Shown here: positions 46,231-54,656 of the stretch, piece after piece
Position numbering within the stretch: position 1 is the stretch's first letter
Layout of the letters: every line of letters starts with the position of its first letter
Source of the DNA: Rhizobium sp. TH2
GTDB taxonomy: Bacteria; Pseudomonadota; Alphaproteobacteria; Rhizobiales; Rhizobiaceae
DNA length: 64,000 nucleotides
Assembly (NCBI RefSeq): GCF_024707525.1
Contig: NZ_CP062231.1
Location: 2,170,001 to 2,234,000 of the forward strand
Direction: 5' to 3'
Translations under genes and position numbers: made by a program
The notes under the pieces: generated by a model
What the model saw: only the letters and a program-made list of their open reading frames with translations
Told to the model about the DNA's origin: nothing
Databases searched by the model: none

Positions 46231-47727
46231 ATGGGGAAGTTTTCGCGGCGCGCACTGCTCACCGGCGTGTCGGCGGCGGCCGGTTTGGCGGCAGGCCGCT
46301 GGTTTTTGCAGCCGCAGAGCGCCAAGGGGCCGAAATATCCGGCCTATGACAGTTTCGCCGAGGCGGATGGCCGGGTTCTCAATGACGCCAGCCAGATGAA
46401 CCCGACCAAGATCTACAAGCACATCACCATCAATAGCGGGCTCGACACCGAATACACCAACCGGATCCGGGCGCTGCTTGCCGATGCGGTCAACAATGAC
46501 CGCCCCTTCATGGCCAGCACCGCACGGCATTCCATGGGCGGCCACAGCCTGCCGGAGGATGGGCTGGCGCTGACCCTCTCGCAGACGTGGCTCGAGGCCG
46601 ACAAGGCAAAGAAGACCTATCGCGTCGCAGCCGGCACCCGCTGGTCGACGGTGATCGCGGAACTCGACAAGATCGGCTTTTCGCCTGCGGTCATGCAATC
46701 CAACAACGATTTCGGCGTGGCCAGCACCTTTTCGGTCAACGCGCACGGCTGGCCGGTGCCCTTCGGTCCGATGGGCAGCACGGTCCGCTCGCTTCGGCTG
46801 ATGCAGGCCGATGGCGACGTCATTAAATGCTCTCGAGAGGCCAATCCGGAGATCTTCGCCCATGCCATGGGTGGCTACGGCCTGATGGGCATCATTACCG
46901 ACCTGGAACTCGACATGGTTCCGAACGCGCTGCTGACGCCGACCTATGAGCCGATGCGGGGCACCGAGGTGGGACAGAATTTTGCCAGCGCGCTTGCCGC
47001 CGATCCGACGATCCAGATGGCCTACGGCCGGCTCGATGTCTCGCTCGACCGCTTCTTCAATGACGGCATGCTGATAACCTATCGGGCGAGCGCCGATCAA
47101 AGCGCTTTGCCGGTCGCCACCGGATCGGGCGTGGTATCCAACCTGTCGGCGCCGATCTTCCGGGCGCAACTGCAATCCGATACCGCAAAGCATCTGCGCT
47201 GGTGGACAGAGACATCGCTGGGACCGCAAATCGTCCGGGATTCCACCCGCAACACGCTGATGAACGAACCGGCGGTGACGCTTGACGACGGTGACCCGGA
47301 TCGCACGGATATTCTGCACGAATATTTCGTGGCGCCTGAGCGGTTCGCCGAATTCGTGCAGCATTGCCAGGCGGTTATCCCGGCTTCTTACCAGCAGCTC
47401 CTCAACATCACCGTGCGTTACGTGAAGGCCGACCAGGACAGTGTGCTTGCCTACGCCCCTGTGCCGCGCATCGCCTCCGTTCTGCTGTTCTCGCAGGAAA
47501 AATCCGTGCGGGCGGAGACCGACATGGCACGGATGACGCATGAGCTGATCGAGCGTGTGCTGTCGATCGGCGGCAGCTACTATCTGCCCTACAGGCCGCA
47601 TGCAACGCTGGATCAATTCAAGCGGGCTTATCCGCGTGCCGCCGAATTCGCCGCTAAAAAGCGCGAGATCGACAAGGCTGTGACCTTCCGCAATCGATTC
47701 TGGGACAATTACCTGTCCAAGGTCTGA
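46231..47727 (+). CDS. Tat-exported FAD-binding oxidase (VAO/ALO-like)
   Basis: A 498-residue protein with a twin-arginine signal (SRRALLTGVSAAAGLAAG) and a PCMH-type FAD domain: TARHSMGGHSLPEDG, in which H105 of GGHS matches the histidine that holds FAD covalently in aldonolactone-oxidase-type enzymes, then YRVAAGTRWSTVIAEL and GSTVRSLRLMQADGDVI. The C-terminal half is the substrate domain, ending TFRNRFWDNYLSKV as in this family. Likely a periplasmic sugar-acid lactone or alcohol oxidase. It is first of a four-gene operon with three membrane or exported proteins of unknown function. Confidence 0.88.
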   Translation: MGKFSRRALLTGVSAAAGLAAGRWFLQPQSAKGPKYPAYDSFAEADGRVLNDASQMNPTKIYKHITINSGLDTEYTNRIRALLADAVNNDRPFMASTARHSMGGHSLPEDGLALTLSQTWLEADKAKKTYRVAAGTRWSTVIAELDKIGFSPAVMQSNNDFGVASTFSVNAHGWPVPFGPMGSTVRSLRLMQADGDVIKCSREANPEIFAHAMGGYGLMGIITDLELDMVPNALLTPTYEPMRGTEVGQNFASALAADPTIQMAYGRLDVSLDRFFNDGMLITYRASADQSALPVATGSGVVSNLSAPIFRAQLQSDTAKHLRWWTETSLGPQIVRDSTRNTLMNEPAVTLDDGDPDRTDILHEYFVAPERFAEFVQHCQAVIPASYQQLLNITVRYVKADQDSVLAYAPVPRIASVLLFSQEKSVRAETDMARMTHELIERVLSIGGSYYLPYRPHATLDQFKRAYPRAAEFAAKKREIDKAVTFRNRFWDNYLSKV

Positions 47728-47739
47728 GGAGTACGACCA

Positions 47740-48147
47740 ATGAACCGCCTGAGGCTGATCGCCTTCGTCTACTTCCTCGTGCTGCTCTTCGCGGCTTCGC
47801 TCAATTACCTGCCGTTCATTCCCGTCATCGACGGCAAGACATTCGGCATCTTCGCGCTCGATATCTATGACGACGGCCTGCATCTGGTCTCGGCGCTATG
47901 GGCCGGGATCTCGGCATGGCTGGGCGCGCGCGCGTCGCGTGCCTTCCTCCTCTATTTCGGCGTGCTTTATTTTGGCGACGGGTTCCTCGGGCTGATCACC
48001 GGATCGGGCTATCTTGATCTCGGCATCATCAATTACGGCATCCAGGATCTGCCCTTCGGCTTCAAGATCATGGCGAACCTGCCGCATCTCGGCCTCGGCG
48101 GCATCGCGGTCATATCGGCGATCCTGTTTCGCAGGGATGCCGCCTGA
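47740..48147 (+). CDS. Hypothetical membrane protein (135 aa)
   Basis: Four predicted transmembrane helices (about 5-25, 46-62, 66-82, 108-130) with aspartates in the loops (IPVIDGKTFGIFALDIYDDG, GYLDLGIINYGIQDLPFG). It starts 12 bp after the FAD oxidase and ends in a TGATG overlap with the next gene. No family name is known to me. A role as membrane partner or electron acceptor of the oxidase is conceivable but unproven. Confidence 0.75.
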   Translation: MNRLRLIAFVYFLVLLFAASLNYLPFIPVIDGKTFGIFALDIYDDGLHLVSALWAGISAWLGARASRAFLLYFGVLYFGDGFLGLITGSGYLDLGIINYGIQDLPFGFKIMANLPHLGLGGIAVISAILFRRDAA

Positions 48148-49217
48148 TGCGGTTCATTCTCAAGCTGTTCAAGTGGCTGGTCGTGTTGGTGATCCTTCTG
48201 GTGATCGGTCTTGCAAGTCCGATCGCATATGTCGAACTGGCGTGTCACGCGCCGGTGACTAACGACCCGTACAAGCGGCTGATCACTGACGCTGCCTTCC
48301 AGCGCAAGGAAGCCAACAGCTATCTGACCTATCCGGAATGGCATATCGTCTATGCTTATGACGGCCTTGCCGAAGCATTGAAATCAGGTGACGAGCATGA
48401 GTTCAGCTACATTCCGAGCGTCTGGAACTTCTGGAAATCCACCTGCGCACTGACCGGCATTGCCGATCGCCACGGCGGCGCTGACAGCCAGACGCGCACG
48501 ATGATCTATACGATCGGTGCGAGCTTCACGCTCGAAATGGGACTGAAGGGCGCTTATGAGGAAACCATCGGCCGGATATTCGCGGCGGTGCGCGGGCCGG
48601 TGAAGACGCCGCAGGACGAGGTAGCAGCGATCATGGCCGTGGCTTATGCGGCGTTCCTGCGCCAGACGCCTTGGTACAAGTATGATTTTGAAAAGCAGGT
48701 GGCAACGCTCTGGGCCGCGCCGATGATTGAACCCGCACGCGGCTGGGAACGGCGACTGGCGCTGGGTGGCGAATGGAAGGCCAAGACATTCTATGCCGGC
48801 GCGATCGCTGCGGGCGTGGCGGCAACGGGCGAGGCGAAGCTTGAGATTCGTTCCGTGGTATCAGGTCTCTCGGCTGATCAGCTGCGGCAGATACCCGATG
48901 TGAAGGTCATCAGCGACGTGGCCGATGGCGTGGTGATCGAAACGCCGCGCTACGACAGTTTCACCAAGATTCTCATTGCGATCGCGAAGGCAGGCGGGCA
49001 AATCCGCGAGATCGCCGGAAATGATGACATCATGGTCGGCGCGATGGTGGAGCCGGAGAAGGAATACGCCGGCCCTGGCGAGGTGATCGTCCGGATCGGC
49101 CGCGAGAGTTTCGCCACCGAGCGCGTGCTGGTGAATATGAAGGTCACGGATCTCGCTGGTTTGCTCGCATCCCAGCCGCTGGCCGACCCCAGCGTGGAAC
49201 ACGTGTTCGATTATTGA
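48147..49217 (+). CDS. Membrane-anchored exported protein of unknown function (356 aa)
   Basis: One N-terminal transmembrane helix (about 8-28, WLVVLVILLVIGLASPIAYV), then a large domain outside the membrane. The segment LTYPEWHIVYAYDGLAEAL with PSVWNFWKSTC is distinctive and, as I remember, recurs in hypothetical proteins next to FAD oxidases in Rhizobiales. It has two cysteines (LACHAP, KSTCALTG). Translation is coupled to the upstream gene through TGATG. No catalytic motif is recognised. Confidence 0.75.
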   Translation: MRFILKLFKWLVVLVILLVIGLASPIAYVELACHAPVTNDPYKRLITDAAFQRKEANSYLTYPEWHIVYAYDGLAEALKSGDEHEFSYIPSVWNFWKSTCALTGIADRHGGADSQTRTMIYTIGASFTLEMGLKGAYEETIGRIFAAVRGPVKTPQDEVAAIMAVAYAAFLRQTPWYKYDFEKQVATLWAAPMIEPARGWERRLALGGEWKAKTFYAGAIAAGVAATGEAKLEIRSVVSGLSADQLRQIPDVKVISDVADGVVIETPRYDSFTKILIAIAKAGGQIREIAGNDDIMVGAMVEPEKEYAGPGEVIVRIGRESFATERVLVNMKVTDLAGLLASQPLADPSVEHVFDY

Positions 49218-49227
49218 AGGCAGTCAT

Positions 49228-49518
49228 TTGGCGCGCTTCATGAAGACCCTGGTGGGAATTGCGACGATCGGCCTGGCAGCCGTGCTGCTGCCGGCTGTGA
49301 TCCTGCCAGCCGGAGGTCCGGCGCAGTCTGCCCGCGTCGTGTTTGCGAAGATTCCCAATCCCCCCGGTCTTCCCGAAGGATTGTCGATCGAAAGCTGGGA
49401 TGGACATTTTGCCGTGCTGCAGGGTGTCGATGCTTCGGCGGCGCGACGGCTCTATGCCTGGGGCGCGGTGATCGTCTATCCCGTCAGACCCTCGGGCTGC
49501 ATTCCGGCCGCCGCATAA
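49228..49518 (+). CDS. Small exported or membrane-anchored protein (96 aa)
   Basis: Read from TTG 49228 (GAAGG seven bases upstream) or ATG 49240. An N-terminal hydrophobic stretch (TLVGIATIGLAAVLLPAVIL) acts as signal or anchor. A 60-residue outer part has one cysteine (SGCIPAAA). It is the last gene of the FAD-oxidase operon, 10 bp after its neighbour. Unknown function. Confidence 0.65.
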   Translation: MARFMKTLVGIATIGLAAVLLPAVILPAGGPAQSARVVFAKIPNPPGLPEGLSIESWDGHFAVLQGVDASAARRLYAWGAVIVYPVRPSGCIPAAA

Positions 49519-49552
49519 AGAAAAACCGAACGGTGAGGGGGCACCGTCCGGT
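49516..49552 (-). terminator. Terminator of small membrane-protein gene B
   Basis: An 11-bp stem with one mismatch (ACCGAACGGTG / CACCGTCCGGT, 49525-49552). On the minus strand it is followed by TTTTTCTTTATGC. It is similar in stem sequence to the terminator of gene A. It lies 50 bp past the stop of gene B and overlaps the end of the converging four-gene operon. Confidence 0.85.
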
Positions 49553-49602
49553 CTGAGGGAAAGCGCGGGTGGGAGTGGAAGACCCAGCGCTTTACGGGGA
49601 GG

Positions 49603-49737
49603 TCAGAGCGCCGCTCGGCGCATGGTGTCTTTCACGGCTTCATATTCTCGGACTGCATTGACGACGGAGGAAACAGCTGTGGCAACAAACATGACTGCAA
49701 TCAGGCCAGCCATCAAAGTAAGCGTCGCATACATCAT
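49603..49737 (-). CDS. Small inner-membrane protein B (44 aa), paralogue of A
   Basis: MMYATLTLMAGLIAVMFVAT continues AVSSVVNAVREYEAVKDTMRRAAL: one transmembrane helix and a charged C-terminal tail. About 28 of 44 residues match protein A, strongest in the membrane part. The start at 49737 is chosen over the ATG at 49743 because it gives the same nine-base spacing to GAGG and the same N terminus as the paralogue. It has its own operator (49899-49935), leader and terminator. Function unknown; see protein A for the division-inhibitor hypothesis. Confidence 0.85.
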   Translation of the reverse strand: MMYATLTLMAGLIAVMFVATAVSSVVNAVREYEAVKDTMRRAAL

Positions 49738-49898
49738 CGTCATATTCCTCAAGTCCGTTTGGGCGCCGGGTTCCACGAGGGCGTTATTTCATGACTGGAA
49801 CCCGGATTGCTGTTTCCGGGGGAACAGGCTTTGGTGTCGTCGCTTTCGTTCTGACCCAACCGTTCCGCTAACTTGAGATCAATTAACCACGCCTCGGC

Positions 49899-49935
49899 TG
49901 AAATCGTCCTGAATGGAACGTTCATCTGGCGTTCA
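49899..49935. promoter_or_regulatory. 37-bp four-half-site operator, copy B
   Basis: On the minus strand: TGAAC-N6-TGAAC-N5-ATTCA-N6-TTTCA, the same arrangement and spacing as the element at 46057-46093. The first pair fits GAAC-N7-GAAC (centre GCCAGAT). It lies 162 bp upstream of gene B and about 100 bp upstream of the divergent coaD. Downstream blocks shared with copy A include TTTCAG, T(T/G)TTAAT-like and TCAAGTT followed by GGAACGG. The gap otherwise holds only the leader. Confidence 0.75.
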
Positions 49936-50038
49936 GGTTCCAGAGCAGAGGCCGCAAACGCCTGAAAATCAGTTGCATGGGGCAATTTTCCATGACACAA
50001 GGCGCTGCGAAAAACCCCGAGAGCCCAACGGCGGCCCC

Positions 50039-50533
50039 ATGACCAAAGCCTTCTATCCCGGTTCATTCGACCCGCTGACCAACGGCCATCTCGATGTGCT
50101 GATTCAGGCGCTGGCCATGTCGCCCAAGGTGGTGGTCGGCGTAGGGATCAATCCCAGCAAGCAGCCGGAATTCAGTTTCGAGGAACGCGCTGGTCTGATC
50201 AAGGAATCGCTCGCCGGAGTATTGCCGGAGCGGGCGGGCGATATCGAGGTCGTCTCATTCCAGGGGCTGGTGGTGGAAGCCGCGCGAAAATTCGATGCGA
50301 AAATCCTGATCCGCGGCCTGCGTGACGGCACCGACCTCGATTACGAAATGCAGATGGCAGGCATGAACCGGCAGATGGCGCCCGACGTTCAGACCGTGTT
50401 CCTGCCGGCGGCGCCGGCCTCGCGGCCCATTACCGCCACATTGGTCCGCCAGATCGCCTCGATGGGCGGTGATGTCAGCGCCTTCGTGCCCGGTCCGGTG
50501 CTTGCCGCCCTCAAGAAAAAACGCAAATCCTGA
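50039..50533 (+). CDS. coaD: Phosphopantetheine adenylyltransferase
   Basis: Penultimate step of coenzyme A synthesis. The 164-residue nucleotidyltransferase has [17 protein letters not shown] (T-x-G-H), [21 protein letters not shown], and the [22 protein letters not shown] motif (ISST-like segment replaced by RPIT). The start at [10 protein letters not shown] (50039) is preferred to a longer frame with no family match. It is followed by two cyclophilin genes, a rhizobial order. Confidence 0.95.
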   Translation: MTKAFYPGSFDPLTNGHLDVLIQALAMSPKVVVGVGINPSKQPEFSFEERAGLIKESLAGVLPERAGDIEVVSFQGLVVEAARKFDAKILIRGLRDGTDLDYEMQMAGMNRQMAPDVQTVFLPAAPASRPITATLVRQIASMGGDVSAFVPGPVLAALKKKRKS

Positions 50534-50553
50534 GCCTTCAGGAAGGGAGTATC

Positions 50554-51114
50554 ATGAACATCGTCAAGACATTCGCAGCAGGCCTTCTTCTGGTTCTTGG
50601 ACTTACCGGGCAAGCGTCCGCCGCTGACCGGCTGACGATCCTGCTCAAGGATGGTCCGGTTCTTATACAGTTGATGCCTGACGTGGCACCCCAGCACGTG
50701 AAGCGGATCAAGGAGCTCGCCGAGAAGGGCGCCTACAACAATGTCGCCTTCCACCGCGTGATCGAAGGCTTCATGGCCCAGACCGGCGACGTCAAGTTCG
50801 GCAATATGGCAAACGGATTCCAGCCTGACCGCGCCGGCACAGGCGGCTCCGATCTGCCGGACCTGCCGGCCGAATTCTCTAATGTGCCTTTCGAGCGCGG
50901 CGTGCTCGGCATGGCGCGGTCTCAGGACCCGAACTCGGCCAATTCGCAGTTCTTCATCATGTTCGCGCCCGGCGATTTCCTCAACGGCCAGTACACAGTC
51001 GTCGGCAAGGTCGTTTCGGGCATGGAATTCGTCGACAAGATCAAACGGGGCGCCCCGGAAACCGGCGCCGTGACCGACCCTGACCGCATGCTCAAAGTCA
51101 CGGTAAGCAAATAA
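50554..51114 (+). CDS. Peptidyl-prolyl cis-trans isomerase, exported cyclophilin
   Basis: A 186-residue bacterial-type cyclophilin with a Sec signal peptide (1-23, GLTGQASAAD), so it acts in the periplasm. The active-site region is present: YNNVAFHRVIEGFMAQTGD, and MARSQDPNSANSQFFIMFAP. The next gene is a cytoplasmic paralogue, so the pair arose by tandem duplication. GGAGG-like AGGAAGGGAG precedes the ATG. Confidence 0.94.
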   Translation: MNIVKTFAAGLLLVLGLTGQASAADRLTILLKDGPVLIQLMPDVAPQHVKRIKELAEKGAYNNVAFHRVIEGFMAQTGDVKFGNMANGFQPDRAGTGGSDLPDLPAEFSNVPFERGVLGMARSQDPNSANSQFFIMFAPGDFLNGQYTVVGKVVSGMEFVDKIKRGAPETGAVTDPDRMLKVTVSK

Positions 51115-51138
51115 GAATTCGAAACAAGGAGACAGAAT

Positions 51139-51651
51139 ATGGCCGAGATCAAGGACCCGGAAAACACCCTCGTCGTGGAAACCACCAAGGGCAAGGTCGT
51201 CATCGAAATGATGCCGAATGTCGCCCCGGACCATGTCACGCGGATCAAGGAACTGGCACGCGAAGGCGCCTATGACGGCGTCGTCTTCCACCGCGTCATT
51301 CCCGATTTCATGGCGCAGACCGGCGACGTGAAGTTCGGCAAGAAGGGCGGCAAGGATTTCAACCCCGGCCGTGCCGGCATGGGCGGCTCTGAAAAGCCTG
51401 ACCTCAAGGCCGAATTCTCGGCGATCAGCCATATCCGCGGCACCTGCTCGATGGCGCGTTCGCAGAGCCCGAACTCGGCCAATTCGCAATTCTTCATCTG
51501 CTTCACCGATGCGCCGTGGCTGAACAAGCAATATTCGGTCTGGGGCCAGGTCATCGAAGGCATGGACAATATCGACAAGATCAAGAAGGGCGAGCCCGTC
51601 TCCGATCCCGACTCGATCGTCTCGGTAAAGGTCGCCGCCGACATCGCCTGA
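51139..51651 (+). CDS. ppiB: Peptidyl-prolyl cis-trans isomerase, cytoplasmic cyclophilin
   Basis: A 170-residue cyclophilin without signal peptide: YDGVVFHRVIPDFMAQTGDVKFG, and MARSQSPNSANSQFFICF with the catalytic Arg in FHRV. It lacks the conserved tryptophan position as in other bacterial PpiB (here PWLNKQYSVWG retains one nearby). It is 24 bp after the exported paralogue. A terminator separates it from queA. Confidence 0.94.
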   Translation: MAEIKDPENTLVVETTKGKVVIEMMPNVAPDHVTRIKELAREGAYDGVVFHRVIPDFMAQTGDVKFGKKGGKDFNPGRAGMGGSEKPDLKAEFSAISHIRGTCSMARSQSPNSANSQFFICFTDAPWLNKQYSVWGQVIEGMDNIDKIKKGEPVSDPDSIVSVKVAADIA

Positions 51652-51671
51652 TCGAAATTTATGGACATCAG

Positions 51672-51708
51672 CCGCTCCGGGGCTTATGCGCCGGGGCGGT
51701 TTTCTTTT
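51672..51708 (+). terminator. Rho-independent terminator after ppiB
   Basis: A 9-bp stem (CCGCTCCGG / CCGGGGCGG, one U-G) with a 10-nt loop, followed by TTTTCTTTT. It lies 20 bp past the ppiB stop and 10 bp before queA, so queA-tgt probably need a promoter overlapping it or read-through. Confidence 0.85.
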
Positions 51709-51717
51709 GGGCGAGAC

Positions 51718-52797
51718 ATGCGCGTAGACCTCTTCGATTTCGACCTGCCAGACGAGCGAATTGCGCTGAGACCAGCCAGTCCCCGTGATTCCGCACGCTT
51801 GCTGGTGGTCGATCCGCATGGCTCATCCCTGCAGGATTGGCATGTCGGCGATCTGGTTGATTTTCTAAAGCCTGGCGATGCGCTGGTGTTCAACGACACC
51901 AAGGTGATCCCCGCCCAGTTGGAAGGTATCCGCGAGCGCGACGGCAACCAGTCCACCGTATCGGCGACGCTGCATATGCGCGTGGGACCAGATCGCTGGA
52001 AGGCCTTCGCGCGGCCCGCAAAGCGCATCAAAGCCGGTGACCGGATCCGGTTTGGGCATAATGGCGATGTCTGCATGCTCGGGACACTTGACGCAACAGT
52101 CGAGCAAAAGGGCGATGCGGGCGAAGTAACACTGCGCTTCGACTTCCACGGCCCGGCACTGGACCAGGCAATCGCCACCGTCGGCCATATTCCGCTGCCG
52201 CCCTATATCGCCTCGAAGCGCGACGAGGACGAGCGGGATCGCGCCGATTACCAGACAATTTACGCCAGGGAAGAAGGGGCGGTCGCAGCACCCACCGCCG
52301 GCCTCCACTTCACGTCGCAACTATTTGAAAAACTGGATAAAAAAGGCATCGAGCGGATCTTCGTGACGCTGCATGTCGGGGCAGGGACCTTCCTGCCGGT
52401 GAAGGCGGACGATACCGAAGACCATGTCATGCATTTCGAGAGCGGCTACGTCGATTCCGCGACCGCCGAAAGGCTGAACGCGGTCAAGGCGCGGGGCGGG
52501 CGGTTGATTTCGGTCGGTACTACGTCGCTCAGGCTTCTCGAAAGCGCCGCCGACGAAAACGGCGTTATACATCCTTGGTCGGGCGCCACGGATATCTTCA
52601 TCACGCCCGGCTATCGTTTCCGTGCGGTCGATATGCTGTTCACCAATTTCCATCTGCCGCGTTCGACGCTCTTCATGCTGGTCTCGGCGTTTTCAGGTAC
52701 CGAGACGATGAAAGCGGCCTACCACCACGCTATACAAACCGGCTATCGCTTCTATTCCTATGGCGATGCCAGCCTCCTTTTCCGGAAAAGTCCATGA
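51718..52797 (+). CDS. queA: S-adenosylmethionine:tRNA ribosyltransferase-isomerase
   Basis: Converts preQ1 at the tRNA wobble base to epoxyqueuosine. 359 residues: [69 protein letters not shown] and [21 protein letters not shown] are all family blocks. The start at 51718 gives the normal N terminus; the longer frame runs through the terminator. The stop overlaps the tgt start (ATGA), so the two queuosine enzymes are translationally coupled. Confidence 0.97.
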   Translation: MRVDLFDFDLPDERIALRPASPRDSARLLVVDPHGSSLQDWHVGDLVDFLKPGDALVFNDTKVIPAQLEGIRERDGNQSTVSATLHMRVGPDRWKAFARPAKRIKAGDRIRFGHNGDVCMLGTLDATVEQKGDAGEVTLRFDFHGPALDQAIATVGHIPLPPYIASKRDEDERDRADYQTIYAREEGAVAAPTAGLHFTSQLFEKLDKKGIERIFVTLHVGAGTFLPVKADDTEDHVMHFESGYVDSATAERLNAVKARGGRLISVGTTSLRLLESAADENGVIHPWSGATDIFITPGYRFRAVDMLFTNFHLPRSTLFMLVSAFSGTETMKAAYHHAIQTGYRFYSYGDASLLFRKSP

Positions 52798-53924
52798 ATA
52801 CCGAGTTCAAGTTCACGCTGCTCAGGACCGACGGCAAGGCGCGGCGAGGGGAGGTCTCGATGCCCCGCGGCACCATCCGCACGCCCGCCTTCATGCCGGT
52901 CGGCACGGTCGGCACCGTCAAGGCGATGTATCTCGACCAGGTGCGCGACACCGGCGCCGACATCATCCTCGGCAACACCTATCACCTGATGCTTAGGCCC
53001 GGGCCGGAACGCGTTGCTCGGCTTGGCGGGTTGCATGAACTGATCCGCTGGCCGCATCCGATCCTCACCGATTCCGGCGGTTTCCAGGTCATGTCGCTTT
53101 CGGGCCTCAGGAAGCTTGACGAGAAGGGTGTGACTTTCAAGAGCCATCTCGACGGCGCGCTGCATCACATGTCTCCGGAACGTTCGATCGAGATCCAGGG
53201 CCTGCTCGGTTCCGATATCCAGATGCAGCTCGACGAATGCCTGGCGCTGCCGGCTGAGGTGAAGGAGATCGAGCGCGCCATGGAAATGTCGGTCCGCTGG
53301 GCCGAGCGCTGCAAAGTGGCCTTCGGCAACCAGCCGGGCAAGGCGATGTTCGGCATCGTGCAGGGCGGCGACAAGCCCGATCTGCGCGTCAAAAGCGCCG
53401 ACGCGCTGAAGGCACTCGACCTCAAGGGCTATGCGATCGGCGGGCTGGCCGTCGGCGAACCGCAGCATGTGATGCTGGAGATGATCGATACCGTCAACCC
53501 GCATCTGCCGACGGAAAAGCCGCGCTACCTGATGGGCGTCGGTACGCCCGATGACATCCTGAAATCGGTGGCACGCGGCATCGACATGTTCGATTGCGTG
53601 ATGCCGACACGCGCCGGCCGCCACGGCCTGGCCTTCACCCGGCGCGGCAAGGTCAATATCCGCAATGCCCGGCACGCCGAGGACATCCGTCCCCTCGACG
53701 AGGAATCGTCATGCCCGGCGGCACGGGATTATTCACGCGCCTATCTGCACCATCTCGTGCGGTCGAACGAAGCGCTCGGCGGCATGCTGCTGACCTGGAA
53801 TAACCTGAGCTACTACCAGGACCTGATGAGCGGCATCCGCAAGGCAATAGACGAGGGCCGCTTCGCCGACTTCATGGCGAAGACGCAGGAAGGCTGGGCG
53901 AGGGGTGACCTCGCCCCGCTCTAA
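52794..53924 (+). CDS. tgt: Queuine tRNA-ribosyltransferase
   Basis: Exchanges guanine 34 for preQ1 in tRNAs with GUN anticodons. 376 residues with the catalytic Asp motifs [12 protein letters not shown] and [13 protein letters not shown], the YLMGVG loop, and the zinc site reduced to ...[22 protein letters not shown]. The canonical C-x-C-x2-C pattern has only one visible cysteine here, with Ala-Arg where CxxC is expected. As I recall, many Tgt read C.C..C at this place, so this is worth checking. In operon with queA. Confidence 0.95.
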   Translation: MNTEFKFTLLRTDGKARRGEVSMPRGTIRTPAFMPVGTVGTVKAMYLDQVRDTGADIILGNTYHLMLRPGPERVARLGGLHELIRWPHPILTDSGGFQVMSLSGLRKLDEKGVTFKSHLDGALHHMSPERSIEIQGLLGSDIQMQLDECLALPAEVKEIERAMEMSVRWAERCKVAFGNQPGKAMFGIVQGGDKPDLRVKSADALKALDLKGYAIGGLAVGEPQHVMLEMIDTVNPHLPTEKPRYLMGVGTPDDILKSVARGIDMFDCVMPTRAGRHGLAFTRRGKVNIRNARHAEDIRPLDEESSCPAARDYSRAYLHHLVRSNEALGGMLLTWNNLSYYQDLMSGIRKAIDEGRFADFMAKTQEGWARGDLAPL

Positions 53925-53929
53925 GCGCC

Positions 53930-54499
53930 CTATTCCTTGAACGTGCCCATTTTCTTGGCGGTGAATGTGGCAAGCACATCCATCAGCACAGGGTTCAGGC
54001 AATCATAGGGCTCGAGCCCCAGTTCCTTGAACCGCGCCCGGATGCCGTCCATTTTCGACGGGCTGACACCCGACTCGATGACCGAAGACACGAAGGCTGC
54101 AAAGCCCGGCGCTGCGGAGCCCGCCTCGGCGAACCGCTCCGGATGCACGAAGCTCAACCCCTTGAAGGCATGGTCCTTTTCGACCGGGCCATACATGTGG
54201 ACGCCGCATTCCTTGCAGGCGTGACGCAGGATGAGCGCCGAGGGATCGACGACTGCTAGCTTGTCGCCATTCTCCGTGACCTCGATATTGTCGGTCCCGG
54301 TCACGGCGACCACAGAGAAAACCGCACCTGCCGGCTTCCAGCACTTGGTGCAGCCGCAGGCGTGATTGTGGGCGACGTCGCCCTTGATCTTCAAGCGCAC
54401 GGTGCGCGTCGTGCAGAGGCAGCTGAGCGTGCCGCCCGCGAAGCTGCCAGTGCCCGGTTTGACACCGCCGTCGATGGATGGATGCAATGCGACTGCCAT
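53930..54499 (-). CDS. gfa: S-(hydroxymethyl)glutathione synthase (Gfa family)
   Basis: Joins formaldehyde and glutathione at the start of glutathione-dependent formaldehyde oxidation. 189 residues with the Gfa/CENP-V zinc cysteines: [48 protein letters not shown]. The GGTLSCLC and [12 protein letters not shown] blocks identify true Gfa rather than general CENP-V proteins. It converges on tgt with a 5-bp gap. No flhA/fghA homologue is adjacent in the window. Confidence 0.92.
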   Translation of the reverse strand: MAVALHPSIDGGVKPGTGSFAGGTLSCLCTTRTVRLKIKGDVAHNHACGCTKCWKPAGAVFSVVAVTGTDNIEVTENGDKLAVVDPSALILRHACKECGVHMYGPVEKDHAFKGLSFVHPERFAEAGSAAPGFAAFVSSVIESGVSPSKMDGIRARFKELGLEPYDCLNPVLMDVLATFTAKKMGTFKE

Positions 54500-54656
54500 G
54501 GTACTTCCTCCCGTTGATATAGCTCCAACCTCGAAACGAGTGTTTCATGAGATCGGCATGTTGGCAAAGCGAAATAATTCTGAGGTCGTGTCGGGAGCCT
54601 GGTTTTGCCAACGTCCTAGGCCGGTAACGCCCGTCGGGTAGATTTTCAGGAGAACT

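Noticed and set aside
45958..47883. 641-codon open frame on the minus strand
   Set aside because: It lies antisense to the FAD-oxidase gene, has shadow-like Arg/Gly/His-rich composition, no family match and no ribosome site. It results from the high-GC third-position bias.
49917..49941. GGAAC-N16-CGTT, resembling a general-stress EcfG promoter, on the minus strand over operator copy B
   Set aside because: It exists in only one of the two paralogous upstream regions (copy A lacks both boxes) and overlaps the half-site array, so it is probably coincidental.
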